A stretch of 64,000 nucleotides of DNA from JAHEEL01 sp963700375 (lineage in GTDB: Bacteria > Actinomycetota > Acidimicrobiia > Spongiisociales > UBA5794): the NCBI GenBank assembly GCA_963700375.1, contig CAVOXF010000006.1, forward strand, positions 558,001-622,000. Reading direction: 5' to 3'. The notes below the pieces were generated by a model. It saw only the letters and a list, made by a program, of their open reading frames with translations. It was not told the origin of the DNA and made no database searches. A program made the translations under genes and the position numbers. Numbering within the stretch: position 1 is the stretch's first letter; each line of letters begins with the position of its first letter. Below, one piece after another: positions 18,589 to 27,650 of the stretch.

Positions 18589-19350
18589 ATGGCGACCGAC
18601 ACACCGGACTACGTTGCGACGAACCGCGAGGCTTGGAACCGGCAGGCCGACTCGTACGCCGTTGCCGGTGAGCGCGAATGGGCCTCGGAACCCGTCTGGG
18701 GTCTTTGGGGTATCCCGGAGAAGGACGTCGGGTTCTTCCCCGATCTCGATGGTCGAGACGTGCTCGAGGACGGATGCGGGACCGGCTATGTCTCGGCGTG
18801 GGTGGCACGCCGGGGTGGCCGGCCGATCGGCCTCGACAACTCACCCGCCCAGTTGGCGACCGCCCGGCGCCTCCAGCAGGAACACAATCTGCGATTCCCT
18901 CTTGTCCACGGCATTGCCGAGCGGCTGCCGTTCCGGGACAAGTCGTTCGATGTGGTGCTCTCCGAGTACGGCGCCGCGATCTGGTCGGATCCCTACCTCT
19001 GGATCCCCGAGGCCTCGCGTGTGCTCCGGCCCGGCGGTGACCTCGTCTTTCTCGGCAACTCCGCGCTGCTGATGCTGTGCGCTGAGGATGACGAGACCGT
19101 CGCTGCCGGCAACGCCATGTTGCGCGACTACTTCGGCATGCATCGCTTCGAATGGCCCGATGACGACGGCGTCGAATTCCACCTCGGTCACGGCGACTGG
19201 ATCCGTCTCTTGGCGGCGAACGGCTTCGCGGTGATCGACCTCGTCGAGCCACGCCCTGCCGCGGATGCGACGACCGACTACCAATTTGTCACGACCGAAT
19301 GGGCCAGACGCTGGCCGGCTGAGGAAATCTGGAAGGCCCGCAAGCGTTGA
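18589..19350 (+). CDS. class I SAM-dependent methyltransferase
   Basis: A 253-residue methyltransferase. An N-terminal helix (NREAWNRQADSYAVAGEREW) is of the type found in UbiE/Methyltransf_11 proteins. Motif I follows as VLEDGCGTGYVSAWVARRGG near residue 60. The acidic residue of motif II is in GLDNSPAQLA, and motif IV is SFDVVLSEYG. It ends one base before repeat copy B. The GTG/ATG region has no strong ribosome-binding site, so translation may be leaderless. The substrate is unknown. Confidence 0.87.
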   Translation: MATDTPDYVATNREAWNRQADSYAVAGEREWASEPVWGLWGIPEKDVGFFPDLDGRDVLEDGCGTGYVSAWVARRGGRPIGLDNSPAQLATARRLQQEHNLRFPLVHGIAERLPFRDKSFDVVLSEYGAAIWSDPYLWIPEASRVLRPGGDLVFLGNSALLMLCAEDDETVAAGNAMLRDYFGMHRFEWPDDDGVEFHLGHGDWIRLLAANGFAVIDLVEPRPAADATTDYQFVTTEWARRWPAEEIWKARKR

Positions 19351-19351
19351 C

Positions 19352-19482
19352 ACGCTGCGAACCCAGGGTTCTCCGCCTTCTATTTGGCGCCGTCAGCCCA
19401 CAGAATCGGGCGGATGCTGTGGCCAGTCTATTCCGCGGGCTCACGGCTTCATATACGAGGCGGAGAACCCTGGGTACGCGGA
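19352..19482. repeat. REP-like inverted pair, copy B
   Basis: The left unit begins one base after the methyltransferase TGA with ACGCTGCGAACCCAGGG. The right unit is its inverted partner, ending GGAGAACCCTGGGTACGCG (one base different from the consensus). The core includes TATTTGGCGCCG and CATATACGAGG. It occupies nearly all the space before typA (start 19505), so the typA promoter must lie in or before the repeat. Confidence 0.9.
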
Positions 19483-19504
19483 TTCGGTGGATAGCATCGA
19501 ACCC

Positions 19505-21328
19505 ATGCCCTCTCCTTCTTTTCGCAATGTCGCGTTGATCGCGCACGTCGACCATGGCAAGACGACGCTCGTCGATGCCATGCTCAGCGCCGCCGGCGTA
19601 TTCGCCTCCCATGAAGCCCACGTCGACCGTGTCATGGACTCGAGTGATCAGGAACGCGAACGCGGCATCACCATCCTCGCCAAGGCCGCGTCGGTGACGT
19701 GGAAAGGCACCAAGATCAACCTCGTCGACACCCCGGGCCACGCCGACTTCGGAGGCGAGGTCGAGCGCGCGCTCACCCTCGTCGACGGCGTGCTGCTCCT
19801 CGTCGACGCCGCAGAAGGTCCGATGCCCCAGACGCGCTATGTGCTCTCGAAGGCACTCGAACAAGGACTCCCCGCCGTTGTGGTCATCAACAAGGTCGAC
19901 CGCCCGGACGCGAGAATCGACGAGGTTGCCGACGAGATCTATCAGCTGTTCTTCGACCTCGACGCCGCCGACCACCACATCGAGTTCCCGATCATCTCGT
20001 CGATCGCTCGCCACGGACATGCCATGGCTGGGACCGGCATTCCAGGAGATGACACCGACCTCTCCGCGTTGCTCGACGCAATCGTCGAGAACATACCGGC
20101 ACCTTCAGGAGACCCGGACGCCCCGCTCCAGGCCCTCGTCACCAACCTGGACGCGTCCGAATACCTCGGCCGTCTCGCCATCGGACGCGTTGCCCAGGGA
20201 ACGCTTCGGGCAGGCGAGCAAGTGGCGTTGTGCCACGCGAACGAGGAGGAGCCACCACTGAAGCGCCGGCTCACCCAACTCATGGGTTTCGAGCACCTCG
20301 GACGGGTCGAAGTCGAAGACCGCGTTGCCGGCGACTTGTTCGTGGTCGCGGGTTTCCCCGAGGTGGAGATCGGCGACACCATCGCAGACCCGAACGATCC
20401 GCAGCCGCTGACCCGACTCGAAGTCGACGAACCAGTGCTCCGGATGACGTTTGGAGTCAACACTTCTCCGCTCTCCGGGAGAGACGGCCGCTTCGTCACC
20501 TCCCGCCAGATCAAGGAACGCCTCGAGCGCGAAGTCCTCGGCAACGTATCGATCCGCATCGGAGCGACCTCGTCACCGGAGATCATCGAGGTCGCTGGAC
20601 GCGGCGAGCTCCAACTCGCGGTCCTCATCGAATCGATGCGCCGTGAGGGGTATGAGCTCCAGGTATCCCGCCCCGAGGTGATCATCCGTGAGATCGACGG
20701 CAAGCCACACGAGCCGCTCGAACGGGCCGTCGTCGACGTGCCGAACGAGCACGTCGGCACCGTCACACAGGCGGTCGCACCTCGCAAGGGGCAGGTCACC
20801 GATCTCCGCCCCGGCGACGCCGGACGCACCATCGTGACACTCACCGCACCCGCACGCGGGCTGCTCGGATTCCGGTCACTCCTCATGACTGCAACCCGGG
20901 GAACCGCCCTGGTTCACCAGCACCACGCCGGATGGATGCCGTGGGCCGGTGAACTCCCGCACCGCCAGGGCGGCGCCATGTCCGCAGACCGGATCGGGAC
21001 TTCGACCGGCTTCGCCCTCGACAACCTGCAGAAGCGTGGCGAGTTGTTCATCGGGCCGAACACGGACGTGTACGAAGGCATGATCATCGGCGAAGCTGCC
21101 CGTCCCGAGGATATGCAGGTCAACCCGACCAAGACCAAGCAGCTCACGAACATCAGGACGCACTCCACCGACGAGGCGATCAAGCTGAAGCCACCGAGGG
21201 AGATGACGCTCGAACTGGCGATCGAATGGATCGCCGAAGACGAACTCGTAGAAGTCACCCCGAATGCCATACGCGTTCGGAAGCGCTACCTCACCGAGAG
21301 CGAGCGGAAGCGCCACAAGAAGCTGTAG
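19505..21328 (+). CDS. typA: translational GTPase TypA/BipA
   Basis: A 607-residue ribosome-associated GTPase of normal TypA length. G1 is AHVDHGKTT at residues 13-21, the switch I region contains RERGITI, G3 is DTPGHADFGGEV, and G4 is NKVDRPDAR. EF-G-like domains II, III and V and the TypA-specific C-terminal region (GELFIGPNTDVYEGMIIGE; NIRTHSTDEAI) follow. It acts in stress and cold adaptation and in 50S assembly. The ATG at 19505 gives the standard N-terminus; a GTG at 19487 would add six residues. There is no clear ribosome-binding site. Confidence 0.97.
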   Translation: MPSPSFRNVALIAHVDHGKTTLVDAMLSAAGVFASHEAHVDRVMDSSDQERERGITILAKAASVTWKGTKINLVDTPGHADFGGEVERALTLVDGVLLLVDAAEGPMPQTRYVLSKALEQGLPAVVVINKVDRPDARIDEVADEIYQLFFDLDAADHHIEFPIISSIARHGHAMAGTGIPGDDTDLSALLDAIVENIPAPSGDPDAPLQALVTNLDASEYLGRLAIGRVAQGTLRAGEQVALCHANEEEPPLKRRLTQLMGFEHLGRVEVEDRVAGDLFVVAGFPEVEIGDTIADPNDPQPLTRLEVDEPVLRMTFGVNTSPLSGRDGRFVTSRQIKERLEREVLGNVSIRIGATSSPEIIEVAGRGELQLAVLIESMRREGYELQVSRPEVIIREIDGKPHEPLERAVVDVPNEHVGTVTQAVAPRKGQVTDLRPGDAGRTIVTLTAPARGLLGFRSLLMTATRGTALVHQHHAGWMPWAGELPHRQGGAMSADRIGTSTGFALDNLQKRGELFIGPNTDVYEGMIIGEAARPEDMQVNPTKTKQLTNIRTHSTDEAIKLKPPREMTLELAIEWIAEDELVEVTPNAIRVRKRYLTESERKRHKKL

Positions 21329-21416
21329 CGAGCTGCGAGCTGCCGGCAGGATCCGACAGCCGCTCAACCGTGAGCCGCCGCCCCGTGCCTATCGTCGCTG
21401 GTTCCTACGGAGCAGC

Positions 21417-22115
21417 ATGAACCAGGGCCAACCCACGCGAAGAAGGGCATTCGCTGACGGCGTGCGAGCATTCGCCCCGCTCGTCATCGCGGTGATCCCG
21501 TTCGGCCTCGTCTTCGGCATTGTCGCGGCAGGATCGGACATCGGCCCGTGGCTTGGCGGAGCATCGTCGTTCATCATCTTCGCCGGGGCTGCCCAGCTCG
21601 CGACCCTTCAACTCATCGATGCCGGCGCCGCCGGAGCGGTAGTCATCGCCACGGCGCTCGTCATCAACGCGCGACACCTCATGTACAGCGCGGCCCTGGC
21701 CCCCGCGTTTCGCGAGTTCCCGAAGTCGGCCCGGATCGTCCTCCCCTACCTTCTGACCGACCAGGCATTCGCTATCTCGATCGTACGATTCGGCCAGGTC
21801 GACGAACCCGTCTACCGCCGCTGGTACTTCACGGGCGCCGGACTCGGCCTCTGGGTGACATGGCAGGTCTTCACCGTCGTTGGCATCGTCGTCGGTGCGC
21901 AGGTGCCCGCCTCCTGGTCGCTCGATTTCGCCGTCCCGCTGATGTTCGTGATCCTGCTCGTACCAACGCTCAAGGGTCGGCCGGAAGTCATCGCAGCGGT
22001 CGTCGGATCGGCGGTCGCGGTGGCTGCGGCGAGCGCACCCTACGGACTCGGTCTCATGATCGGCGCCATCAGCGGCGTGGTTGCCGGTGTCGTAGCTCAG
22101 CGGGTCATGCAATGA
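21417..22115 (+). CDS. azlC: AzlC family branched-chain amino acid exporter subunit
   Basis: A 232-residue membrane protein. The AzlC signature is at the N-terminus (ADGVRAFAPLVIAVIPFGLVFG, read in overlapping parts), then SSFIIFAGAAQLATLQLI and VINARHLMYSAALAP. Five or six hydrophobic segments are visible. AzlC and the small AzlD subunit form the two-component LIV-E exporter for branched-chain amino acids. The stop overlaps azlD by ATGA. GGAG precedes the ATG at 21417. The longer frame upstream is ignored because it runs into the typA end. Confidence 0.92.
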   Translation: MNQGQPTRRRAFADGVRAFAPLVIAVIPFGLVFGIVAAGSDIGPWLGGASSFIIFAGAAQLATLQLIDAGAAGAVVIATALVINARHLMYSAALAPAFREFPKSARIVLPYLLTDQAFAISIVRFGQVDEPVYRRWYFTGAGLGLWVTWQVFTVVGIVVGAQVPASWSLDFAVPLMFVILLVPTLKGRPEVIAAVVGSAVAVAAASAPYGLGLMIGAISGVVAGVVAQRVMQ

Positions 22116-22429
22116 CCGACTTCGGAATCGTCCTCGCCATCGGAATCGGCACATACCTGATCCGGCTCTCGTTCATCGGCATCGTCGGTGACCGAACGAT
22201 GCCCGAGTGGGCGATGGTTCCGATTCGCTTCGTTGCACCCGCCGTGCTTGCCGCGCTCGCGGCCCCAGCGGCACTGCTCCACGAAGGAGCCCTCACAGTT
22301 GCGCCAACAACGAACCCGCGCGCCATCGCGGCGCTGGTCGCTCTCCTGCTGGCATGGAAGACCAAGAATGTGGCCGTGGTGATCGCCGCAGGCATGGCAA
22401 CCGTCTGGGCGCTGCAAGCGATCTTCTAG
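22112..22429 (+). CDS. azlD: AzlD domain-containing protein
   Basis: A 105-residue protein with four hydrophobic segments and the AzlD pattern GIGTYLIRLSFI ... RFVAPAVLAALAAPAAL ... IAALVALLLAWKTKNVAVVI. It is the small partner of AzlC in branched-chain amino acid export. It overlaps azlC by four bases, so expression is coupled. Confidence 0.92.
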   Translation: MTDFGIVLAIGIGTYLIRLSFIGIVGDRTMPEWAMVPIRFVAPAVLAALAAPAALLHEGALTVAPTTNPRAIAALVALLLAWKTKNVAVVIAAGMATVWALQAIF

Positions 22430-22470
22430 AAGCCTGCTCGAAGGCGGACGCAGCGCCGTACCATCCCAGG

Positions 22471-23346
22471 GTGCGGAAACTGATCATCCCCCTCGCCGTG
22501 CTCGGCGCCATCGCCTTGGCTACGCCGCGCATGCTGAAGCGAGCCTTTGCTCCCCCGGCTCGGTCGGTCCACAGCGATCCCGTCGACTACGACCTCACCG
22601 GCACCGATGTCTGGTTCGACGGCCCGAATGGGAAGCGCCTGCACGGGTGGTGGATCCCCGTCGATCACCCTGCACCGGCCGTCATCGTGCTGCACGGCTG
22701 GGGCGGCAACTCCGCGGACATGCTGCCGATCGGACCGGGACTCGCTGCATCCGGCTTCCATGTCCTGTTCCTCAACGCCAGGAAGCACGGGCTATCCGAC
22801 GACGAGGATTTCATGTCGATGCCCCGGTTCGCCGAGGACCTTCGCACCGCGATCGGCACGGTCCGCGCGCAAGGTGATGTGACGGGCATCGGCGTCATCG
22901 GACACTCAGTCGGGGCCGCGGCGGCTATCTATGCGGCTTCGCTCGATGACCGCATCGACGCAGTTGTCGCTGTGGCGCCCTTTGCCCATCCCGAGGAGAT
23001 GATGCGCCGGAACTTCCCGTTCCCCGCACCGATGACGTGGGCCGTGCTCGAGATTGTCGAGCGCATGATCGGACACGACTACGACGACTTCGCCCCGCGA
23101 AACCGAATCTCGGGGGTAACAGCACCGGTGATGCTTCTGCATGGAGAGGCCGATACGGTCATACCGGTTGGAGACTCGATCGAGTTGCACGAGCGTCTCC
23201 CCGGCAGCGAACTCCTCATCGTCCCTGGCGGGACCCACGCTGACTTCGAACCGTTTCGTCCCTACTTCCCCACCGTCGACGGGTTCCTCCGGCAGCATCT
23301 GCTCGAGTCGAGCGATCCTGTGAGTGGGGCACCGTCGGCTTCGTGA
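22471..23346 (+). CDS. alpha/beta hydrolase, membrane-anchored or secreted
   Basis: A 291-residue alpha/beta hydrolase. It starts with a hydrophobic segment (LIIPLAVLGAIALATP), likely an N-terminal membrane anchor. The catalytic nucleophile is in IGHSVGAAAA (GxSxG), the oxyanion region is VIVLHGWGGNS, an Asp lies near LLHGEADTVIP, and the His is in PGGTHADF. It resembles the dipeptidyl-peptidase/YqkD-type hydrolases. The GTG at 22471 is 41 bases after azlD. The substrate is unknown. Confidence 0.87.
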   Translation: MRKLIIPLAVLGAIALATPRMLKRAFAPPARSVHSDPVDYDLTGTDVWFDGPNGKRLHGWWIPVDHPAPAVIVLHGWGGNSADMLPIGPGLAASGFHVLFLNARKHGLSDDEDFMSMPRFAEDLRTAIGTVRAQGDVTGIGVIGHSVGAAAAIYAASLDDRIDAVVAVAPFAHPEEMMRRNFPFPAPMTWAVLEIVERMIGHDYDDFAPRNRISGVTAPVMLLHGEADTVIPVGDSIELHERLPGSELLIVPGGTHADFEPFRPYFPTVDGFLRQHLLESSDPVSGAPSAS

Positions 23347-23393
23347 ACGGCGCAACCGGGCGGCGCCACGACCCCCACCGACGCGCCGACTGA

Positions 23394-25451
23394 TCACTGC
23401 CAGAGGTCTTCGAGGACATCGGCGACAGGATCGACACCGTACGGTGGGGGGGCTACTCCACCATCCTGGTGTGGCGTGCCCGCCGTGACGTGCTCGAAGT
23501 GCTCCATCGCCGGATCGAGGAATCGGCTTGGCAGCGCATACGAATGCTCCCGGCTCGACGAGAAACGCTTGTGATAGAAGCGCTGTGGAACGGTCACGTG
23601 CAGGTGGTCCTTCGCCCGCGTCAGCGCGACGTAGAGCAGCCGTCTCTCCTCCTCGAGGCCGCCGGGATCCGATATCGCCATATCTGACGGGATGTTGCCG
23701 TCGGCGGCGTGAATCACGAAGACGGCTTGCCATTCGCCACCCTTTGCCGAGTGGATGGTCGACAGGATGAGGAAATCGTCGTCTAGATGCGGCGGTCCGG
23801 CAAGGTCGCTGGTGCTCGCCGGCGGGTCGAGTGTGATCTCGGTGAGGAAGCGACTCCTGCTGGTGTACTCGGAGGCGAGGGCCGCAAGCTGGCCCAGGTC
23901 GGCGAGGCGGGCCGAGGCATCGTCGTAGGTCCGTTCGAAGACCACGGCGCAGAAGTCGGTCAGGCGCTCGATCTGTTGGGCGGGGCCGGGTTCGCGCCCT
24001 TCCGACCCTCGGCAGTCGGACAACGCGGCGCGAAGTTCCCGCATGGGTTCTCGCGCCTCGGCGACAACAGGGAATTCCTCCGTCAAGAATGCAGCGAGGC
24101 GGTCAGCCCCCAGAGCGGCCGCTTGGTCGTCGAGGAACGCCATCAGCCTCGCGGCGGTCGCCGCACCGACGCCGGGGGCCATCTGGATCACACGATCCCA
24201 CGCCAGCTCGTCTCTCGGGTTGTCGAGGATCCGCAACATCGCCAGAAGATCCTTGACGTGGGCGGCCTCGAGGAAGCGCAGCCCGCCGTACTTGACGAAC
24301 GGGATGTTCCTCCGCGACAGTTCGATCTCGAGCCCTGCCGAGTGGTGCCCAGTGCGGAAGAGGACAGCCTGATCACGTAGCGGGATTCCGGCCTCACGAT
24401 GCTCCAGAACCCGATCTGCCACCAACTCAGCCTGCACCGACTCGTCGTAGCACGTGACGAGCTCGGGAACCCGGCCGGCACGTCGTTCGGTCCACAATTG
24501 CTTGGGAAACATCTGCGGTGACGCTTCGATCACCGCGTTGGCGGCGTCGAGAATCTGCGGGGTTGACCGATAGTTCTGTTCGAGCTTCACGACCGAGGCG
24601 CCTTCGTAGACGTCGGGGAACTCGAGGATGTTCTCGACGGTGGCACCACGGAAGGAGTAGATCGCCTGGGCATCATCGCCGACCACGGTCAGGTTGCCGT
24701 CGACCCCGCACAGTGATCGCAGAATCTCGGCCTGGCTGCGGTTGGTGTCTTGGTATTCGTCGACGAGCACATGGTCGAAAAGACCACGAACGGTGCCACC
24801 CGTCGGCGAATCGAGCAGTGCGTTCCAATACAGCAGGAGGTCGTCGTAGTCGACAACGTTGTGCTCCTTCTTGCGGATCGTGTACGCACGGAAGATCTCG
24901 CGCAGGGCATCAACGTGGTCGGCGACCCACGGAAAGCGCTCCTCGACGGTTTCGGTCAGCGGAGTGCGCGCATTGACGGTCCGTGAGTAGACGGAGGCGA
25001 TCGTCTCCTTCTTCGGGAACCGCTGCTTCGTTCCTGAGAAACCCAACTCGGTACGGAGCATGCCAAACAGCGCCGCCGAGTCGGATTGGTCGATGACGGT
25101 GAAGCCGTCCTGGAGGCCAACCGCTGCTCCGTACTGGCGAAGGAGCCGGTTGGCGACCGCGTGGAACGTTCCTCCCCAGACCTTGCCGACGGATCTGTTC
25201 GAGATGAGGGCGCCGGATCGGCGCAACATCTCCGCGGCAGCTCGGCGCGTGAAGGTCAGCAGGAGGATCCGCTCGGCCTGGACACCCTCGTCAACCAGGC
25301 GAGCGACCCGACTCGCGAGTGCACGGGTCTTTCCGGATCCGGCTCCGGCGATCACCAACAGCGGGCCATCTCCGTAGAGGACGGCCTCCCGCTGCTTGTC
25401 GTTCAGCCCGCTGAGCCAGGAAGGCCCATCGGGTTCGGTATCATCGAACAT
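23394..25451 (-). CDS. UvrD/PcrA-like ATP-dependent DNA helicase
   Basis: A 685-residue SF1A helicase. Motif I is IAGAGSGKTRAL at residues 34-45, preceded by the Q motif LNDKQREAVLYGDG. Motif II is LVDEYQDTN, motif III GDDAQAIYSFRGA, motif IV LEQNYRSTPQIL, and motifs V/VI lie in LSTIHSAKGGEWQAVF and RRLLYVALTRAKD. It functions in DNA repair or replication-fork processing. The frame stays open for 31 codons upstream, but those codons run into repeat copy C (the EGGEPWVH signature of the repeat), so the ATG at 25451 is taken as the start. A GTG at 25478 is an alternative. Confidence 0.93.
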   Translation of the reverse strand: MFDDTEPDGPSWLSGLNDKQREAVLYGDGPLLVIAGAGSGKTRALASRVARLVDEGVQAERILLLTFTRRAAAEMLRRSGALISNRSVGKVWGGTFHAVANRLLRQYGAAVGLQDGFTVIDQSDSAALFGMLRTELGFSGTKQRFPKKETIASVYSRTVNARTPLTETVEERFPWVADHVDALREIFRAYTIRKKEHNVVDYDDLLLYWNALLDSPTGGTVRGLFDHVLVDEYQDTNRSQAEILRSLCGVDGNLTVVGDDAQAIYSFRGATVENILEFPDVYEGASVVKLEQNYRSTPQILDAANAVIEASPQMFPKQLWTERRAGRVPELVTCYDESVQAELVADRVLEHREAGIPLRDQAVLFRTGHHSAGLEIELSRRNIPFVKYGGLRFLEAAHVKDLLAMLRILDNPRDELAWDRVIQMAPGVGAATAARLMAFLDDQAAALGADRLAAFLTEEFPVVAEAREPMRELRAALSDCRGSEGREPGPAQQIERLTDFCAVVFERTYDDASARLADLGQLAALASEYTSRSRFLTEITLDPPASTSDLAGPPHLDDDFLILSTIHSAKGGEWQAVFVIHAADGNIPSDMAISDPGGLEEERRLLYVALTRAKDHLHVTVPQRFYHKRFSSSREHSYALPSRFLDPAMEHFEHVTAGTPHQDGGVAPPPYGVDPVADVLEDLWQ

Positions 25452-25496
25452 GTGTTCGTCGAGTGTAGGCAGATCCACACGCGCACCGCGCCCGTC

Positions 25497-25548
25497 GCAG
25501 TGAACCCAGGGTTCTCCACCTTCCATTTGGCGCTGACAGCCCACAGTA
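25497..25548 (+). repeat. REP-like single unit, copy C
   Basis: One plus-oriented unit: TGAACCCAGGGTTCTCCACC, then CCATTTGGCGCTGACAGCCC. No inverted partner is present. It sits between the stop of the P-loop gene (25570) and the start of the UvrD-like gene (25451), both on the minus strand. Confidence 0.85.
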
Positions 25549-25569
25549 GGGACGGCCGATCAGTGCCGG

Positions 25570-26532
25570 CTATCCGCTGAGTTCGTCGAATGCCTCCGAG
25601 AGCTCCGAGTGGAGGGCCTCGACCTCGGACCGTGACCAGTGATCGGGGTCGTCCCTGAGGAACGAGGTGTGATCGGAGCGGTTGTCGAAAACCGCAACCG
25701 GTATCGAACGAACTGCCTCTCCGCCGTCGATGACCACCACACGTCCCCTGCCCTGCTCGAGGAGCCATGGCAAGTCGTCGCTGCCGTACTCGCCAAGCAT
25801 GACCGCTTCAGGGACGCCGTGGTGCAGGATCGAGGCGTCGCCGCCACGGCCGGGACGTGCCCGTTCATCGTTCCGCCGTCGACTCTCCTCGGGTGTGACC
25901 CACACGTAGAGGATCGAGGAACGATCAAGAATCTCGGGCGAGAGCCGCGCCAGGGAGTAGGCGTAGCCGTAGGGTGCCGGCAGGGGCATCACCGAGCCGG
26001 CCGGACCACCGCGCGCGAACTCGATCACGACCGTATCACCCGGAGACCACGACGAGACGACCGCGGCCAGCCCATCCCACAGCTCCGCAGCCTCGCTCTC
26101 GAGCGCATCCGCGAGGCGGAAGCGGGCGCTTTCGCCGAGCATCCGCAGAGCCGGGGTCGCCCCCACGGCGACGCGTGCCCGATCGAGACGGTCGAACAAC
26201 CAGGGGGCAACAGACGCCGGGCGAACCGGCTTCGTCCCGAGCAGGTGATAGTCCTCGTTCAGCAACTCAATGAGCGTCCCCCAATCGCGCGGATCGATGA
26301 AGGGAGTCGCGTCGCTGTCGAAGAAGATCGGGTCTTCCCCCATCTGGCTCAGCTCCTCGGCGATGCGTCGCATGAGGTGGACGTACGGGTAGTCGTCGAG
26401 TTGAACGGTCGGTCCCAGATGAAGGTCGCGTTCCGCATCGGAGGGATCGAGATGAGCGAGGTATCGACGCAGCTCGGACTTGCCGGAAGCCGGCAGGGCG
26501 AGGAGAAGAAGTGTGTCGATTGTTCGGGTCAT
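25570..26532 (-). CDS. P-loop NTPase-fold protein of unknown function
   Basis: A 320-residue soluble protein starting with LLLLALPASGKSELRRYLA. This is a Walker A-like GxxxxGKS variant (LPASGKSE, with Pro-Ala in place of Gly) typical of small-molecule kinase-fold proteins. Later segments are acidic and Trp-rich (VWVTPEESRRRNDERARPG; SDHTSFLRDDPDHW), with a probable lid of Arg residues near 225-235. No recognised kinase family. It might be a phosphotransferase acting on a nucleoside or metabolite. It is followed by repeat copy C. Confidence 0.7.
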   Translation of the reverse strand: MTRTIDTLLLLALPASGKSELRRYLAHLDPSDAERDLHLGPTVQLDDYPYVHLMRRIAEELSQMGEDPIFFDSDATPFIDPRDWGTLIELLNEDYHLLGTKPVRPASVAPWLFDRLDRARVAVGATPALRMLGESARFRLADALESEAAELWDGLAAVVSSWSPGDTVVIEFARGGPAGSVMPLPAPYGYAYSLARLSPEILDRSSILYVWVTPEESRRRNDERARPGRGGDASILHHGVPEAVMLGEYGSDDLPWLLEQGRGRVVVIDGGEAVRSIPVAVFDNRSDHTSFLRDDPDHWSRSEVEALHSELSEAFDELSG

Positions 26533-26620
26533 GCCACGACGTTAGCCACGGTGCCGCGTTCGCTCAGCAGCCGAAATGGACGCACGGCCTGCAAGACTCA
26601 TTGGCTCGGAGGTGGGAACT

Positions 26621-27511
26621 GTGGAACAGCGGAAGGGAATCTGGCTCGCCGTCGGAGCCTATTCCGTGTGGGGCGTCGGCCCGATCTTCTGGAAGTGGTT
26701 GTCGTCCGTCCCCGCCCTCCAAGTACTCGGGCACCGAATCGTGTGGAGTGTCCCCCTCCTGTTCGCCATCATCGTCGGGCGCAGGCGGTTCGGGGTTCTG
26801 CAAGCGTCCTTCCGCAATCGGACAACCGTCGTCGCGGCCCTCGCCGGCGGCATCCTGCTGGCCTTGAATTGGGGCATCTACGTGTGGGCGGTCAGCGCCG
26901 ACCACATCGTCGACGCGTCGCTTGGATACTTCATAAACCCCCTGGTGTCGGTCGCGCTTGGAGTGATCGTTCTGCGGGAGCATCTCAGCACGCCCCAGCG
27001 GATCGCCGTCGCCATCGCGGCGGTCGGGGTTGGCGGCATGACCGTCCTCGTCGGCGTCGTGCCGTGGATCTCCCTCGCCCTCGCGTTCTCCTTTGCTCTA
27101 TACGGCCTCCTGAAGAAGCGGACGAACGCCGCTCCCCCAATCGAGGGTCTGTTCATGGAAACGGCGTTCGTCGCTGCGCCGGCGCTCATCTATCTCGCGG
27201 TGCTGACCGGTGCAGGAGACAGAGCGTTCGGCACGACACCGTCGATCACGGTGCTCCTCATCGCCGCCGGCGCCTTCACGGTGGCCCCCCTCGTGCTGTT
27301 CGGTGCCGCCGCCCAGCGGATTCCGTTGTCGCTTCTCGGCGTTCTCCAGTACATCGCTCCGACGATGCAACTCCTCATCGGGATCGTCGTGTACGGCGAG
27401 GCGGTATCGAGCGGCGAGTGGTTCGGCTTCTTCATGGTGTGGGTCGCACTCATCATCTACACCGTCGACAATGCACGGACCATCAGCCGAGCCAGAAGTG
27501 CGGTCGCATAG
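26621..27511 (+). CDS. rarD: EamA family transporter RarD
   Basis: A 296-residue ten-helix DMT-superfamily transporter. The N-terminus VEQRKGIWLAVGAYSVWGVG and following PIFWKWLSSVPALQVLGHRI match RarD. Later RarD-like motifs are ALNWGIYVWAV, LGYFINPLVSVALGV and LSLLGVLQYIAPTMQLLIG. The GTG at 26621, with GGAGG eight bases upstream, is preferred to the ATG at 26576 because it gives the family N-terminus. The substrate is unknown. Repeat copy D lies downstream. Confidence 0.92.
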   Translation: MEQRKGIWLAVGAYSVWGVGPIFWKWLSSVPALQVLGHRIVWSVPLLFAIIVGRRRFGVLQASFRNRTTVVAALAGGILLALNWGIYVWAVSADHIVDASLGYFINPLVSVALGVIVLREHLSTPQRIAVAIAAVGVGGMTVLVGVVPWISLALAFSFALYGLLKKRTNAAPPIEGLFMETAFVAAPALIYLAVLTGAGDRAFGTTPSITVLLIAAGAFTVAPLVLFGAAAQRIPLSLLGVLQYIAPTMQLLIGIVVYGEAVSSGEWFGFFMVWVALIIYTVDNARTISRARSAVA

Positions 27512-27594
27512 AATCGTCTAACGAACCGAAGGCAGGCGGTCGATCCGTTCCGCATCTCGGGATCAACGGCCCCGCCGGGCGCCCGAAGTCGGCC

Positions 27595-27650
27595 ATTCCG
27601 CGGGCCGTCGGCGTCACATACAACGCGGAGAACCCTGGGTTCGCAGCGTT
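27595..27650 (-). repeat. REP-like single unit, copy D
   Basis: One minus-oriented unit: ATTCCGCGGGCCGTCGGCG, then GAGAACCCTGGGTTCGCAGC. It lies between the convergent ends of rarD (27511) and the EamA gene. On the minus strand it reads TAACGCTGCGAACCC, so the TAA stop of the EamA gene is continuous with the repeat, exactly as in copy A. Confidence 0.85.

Noticed and set aside
25452..25544. 31-codon N-terminal extension of the UvrD-like helicase
   Set aside because: It is translated REP unit (EGGEPWVH), which appears in many frames at the repeats. The helicase Q-motif begins just after ATG 25451.
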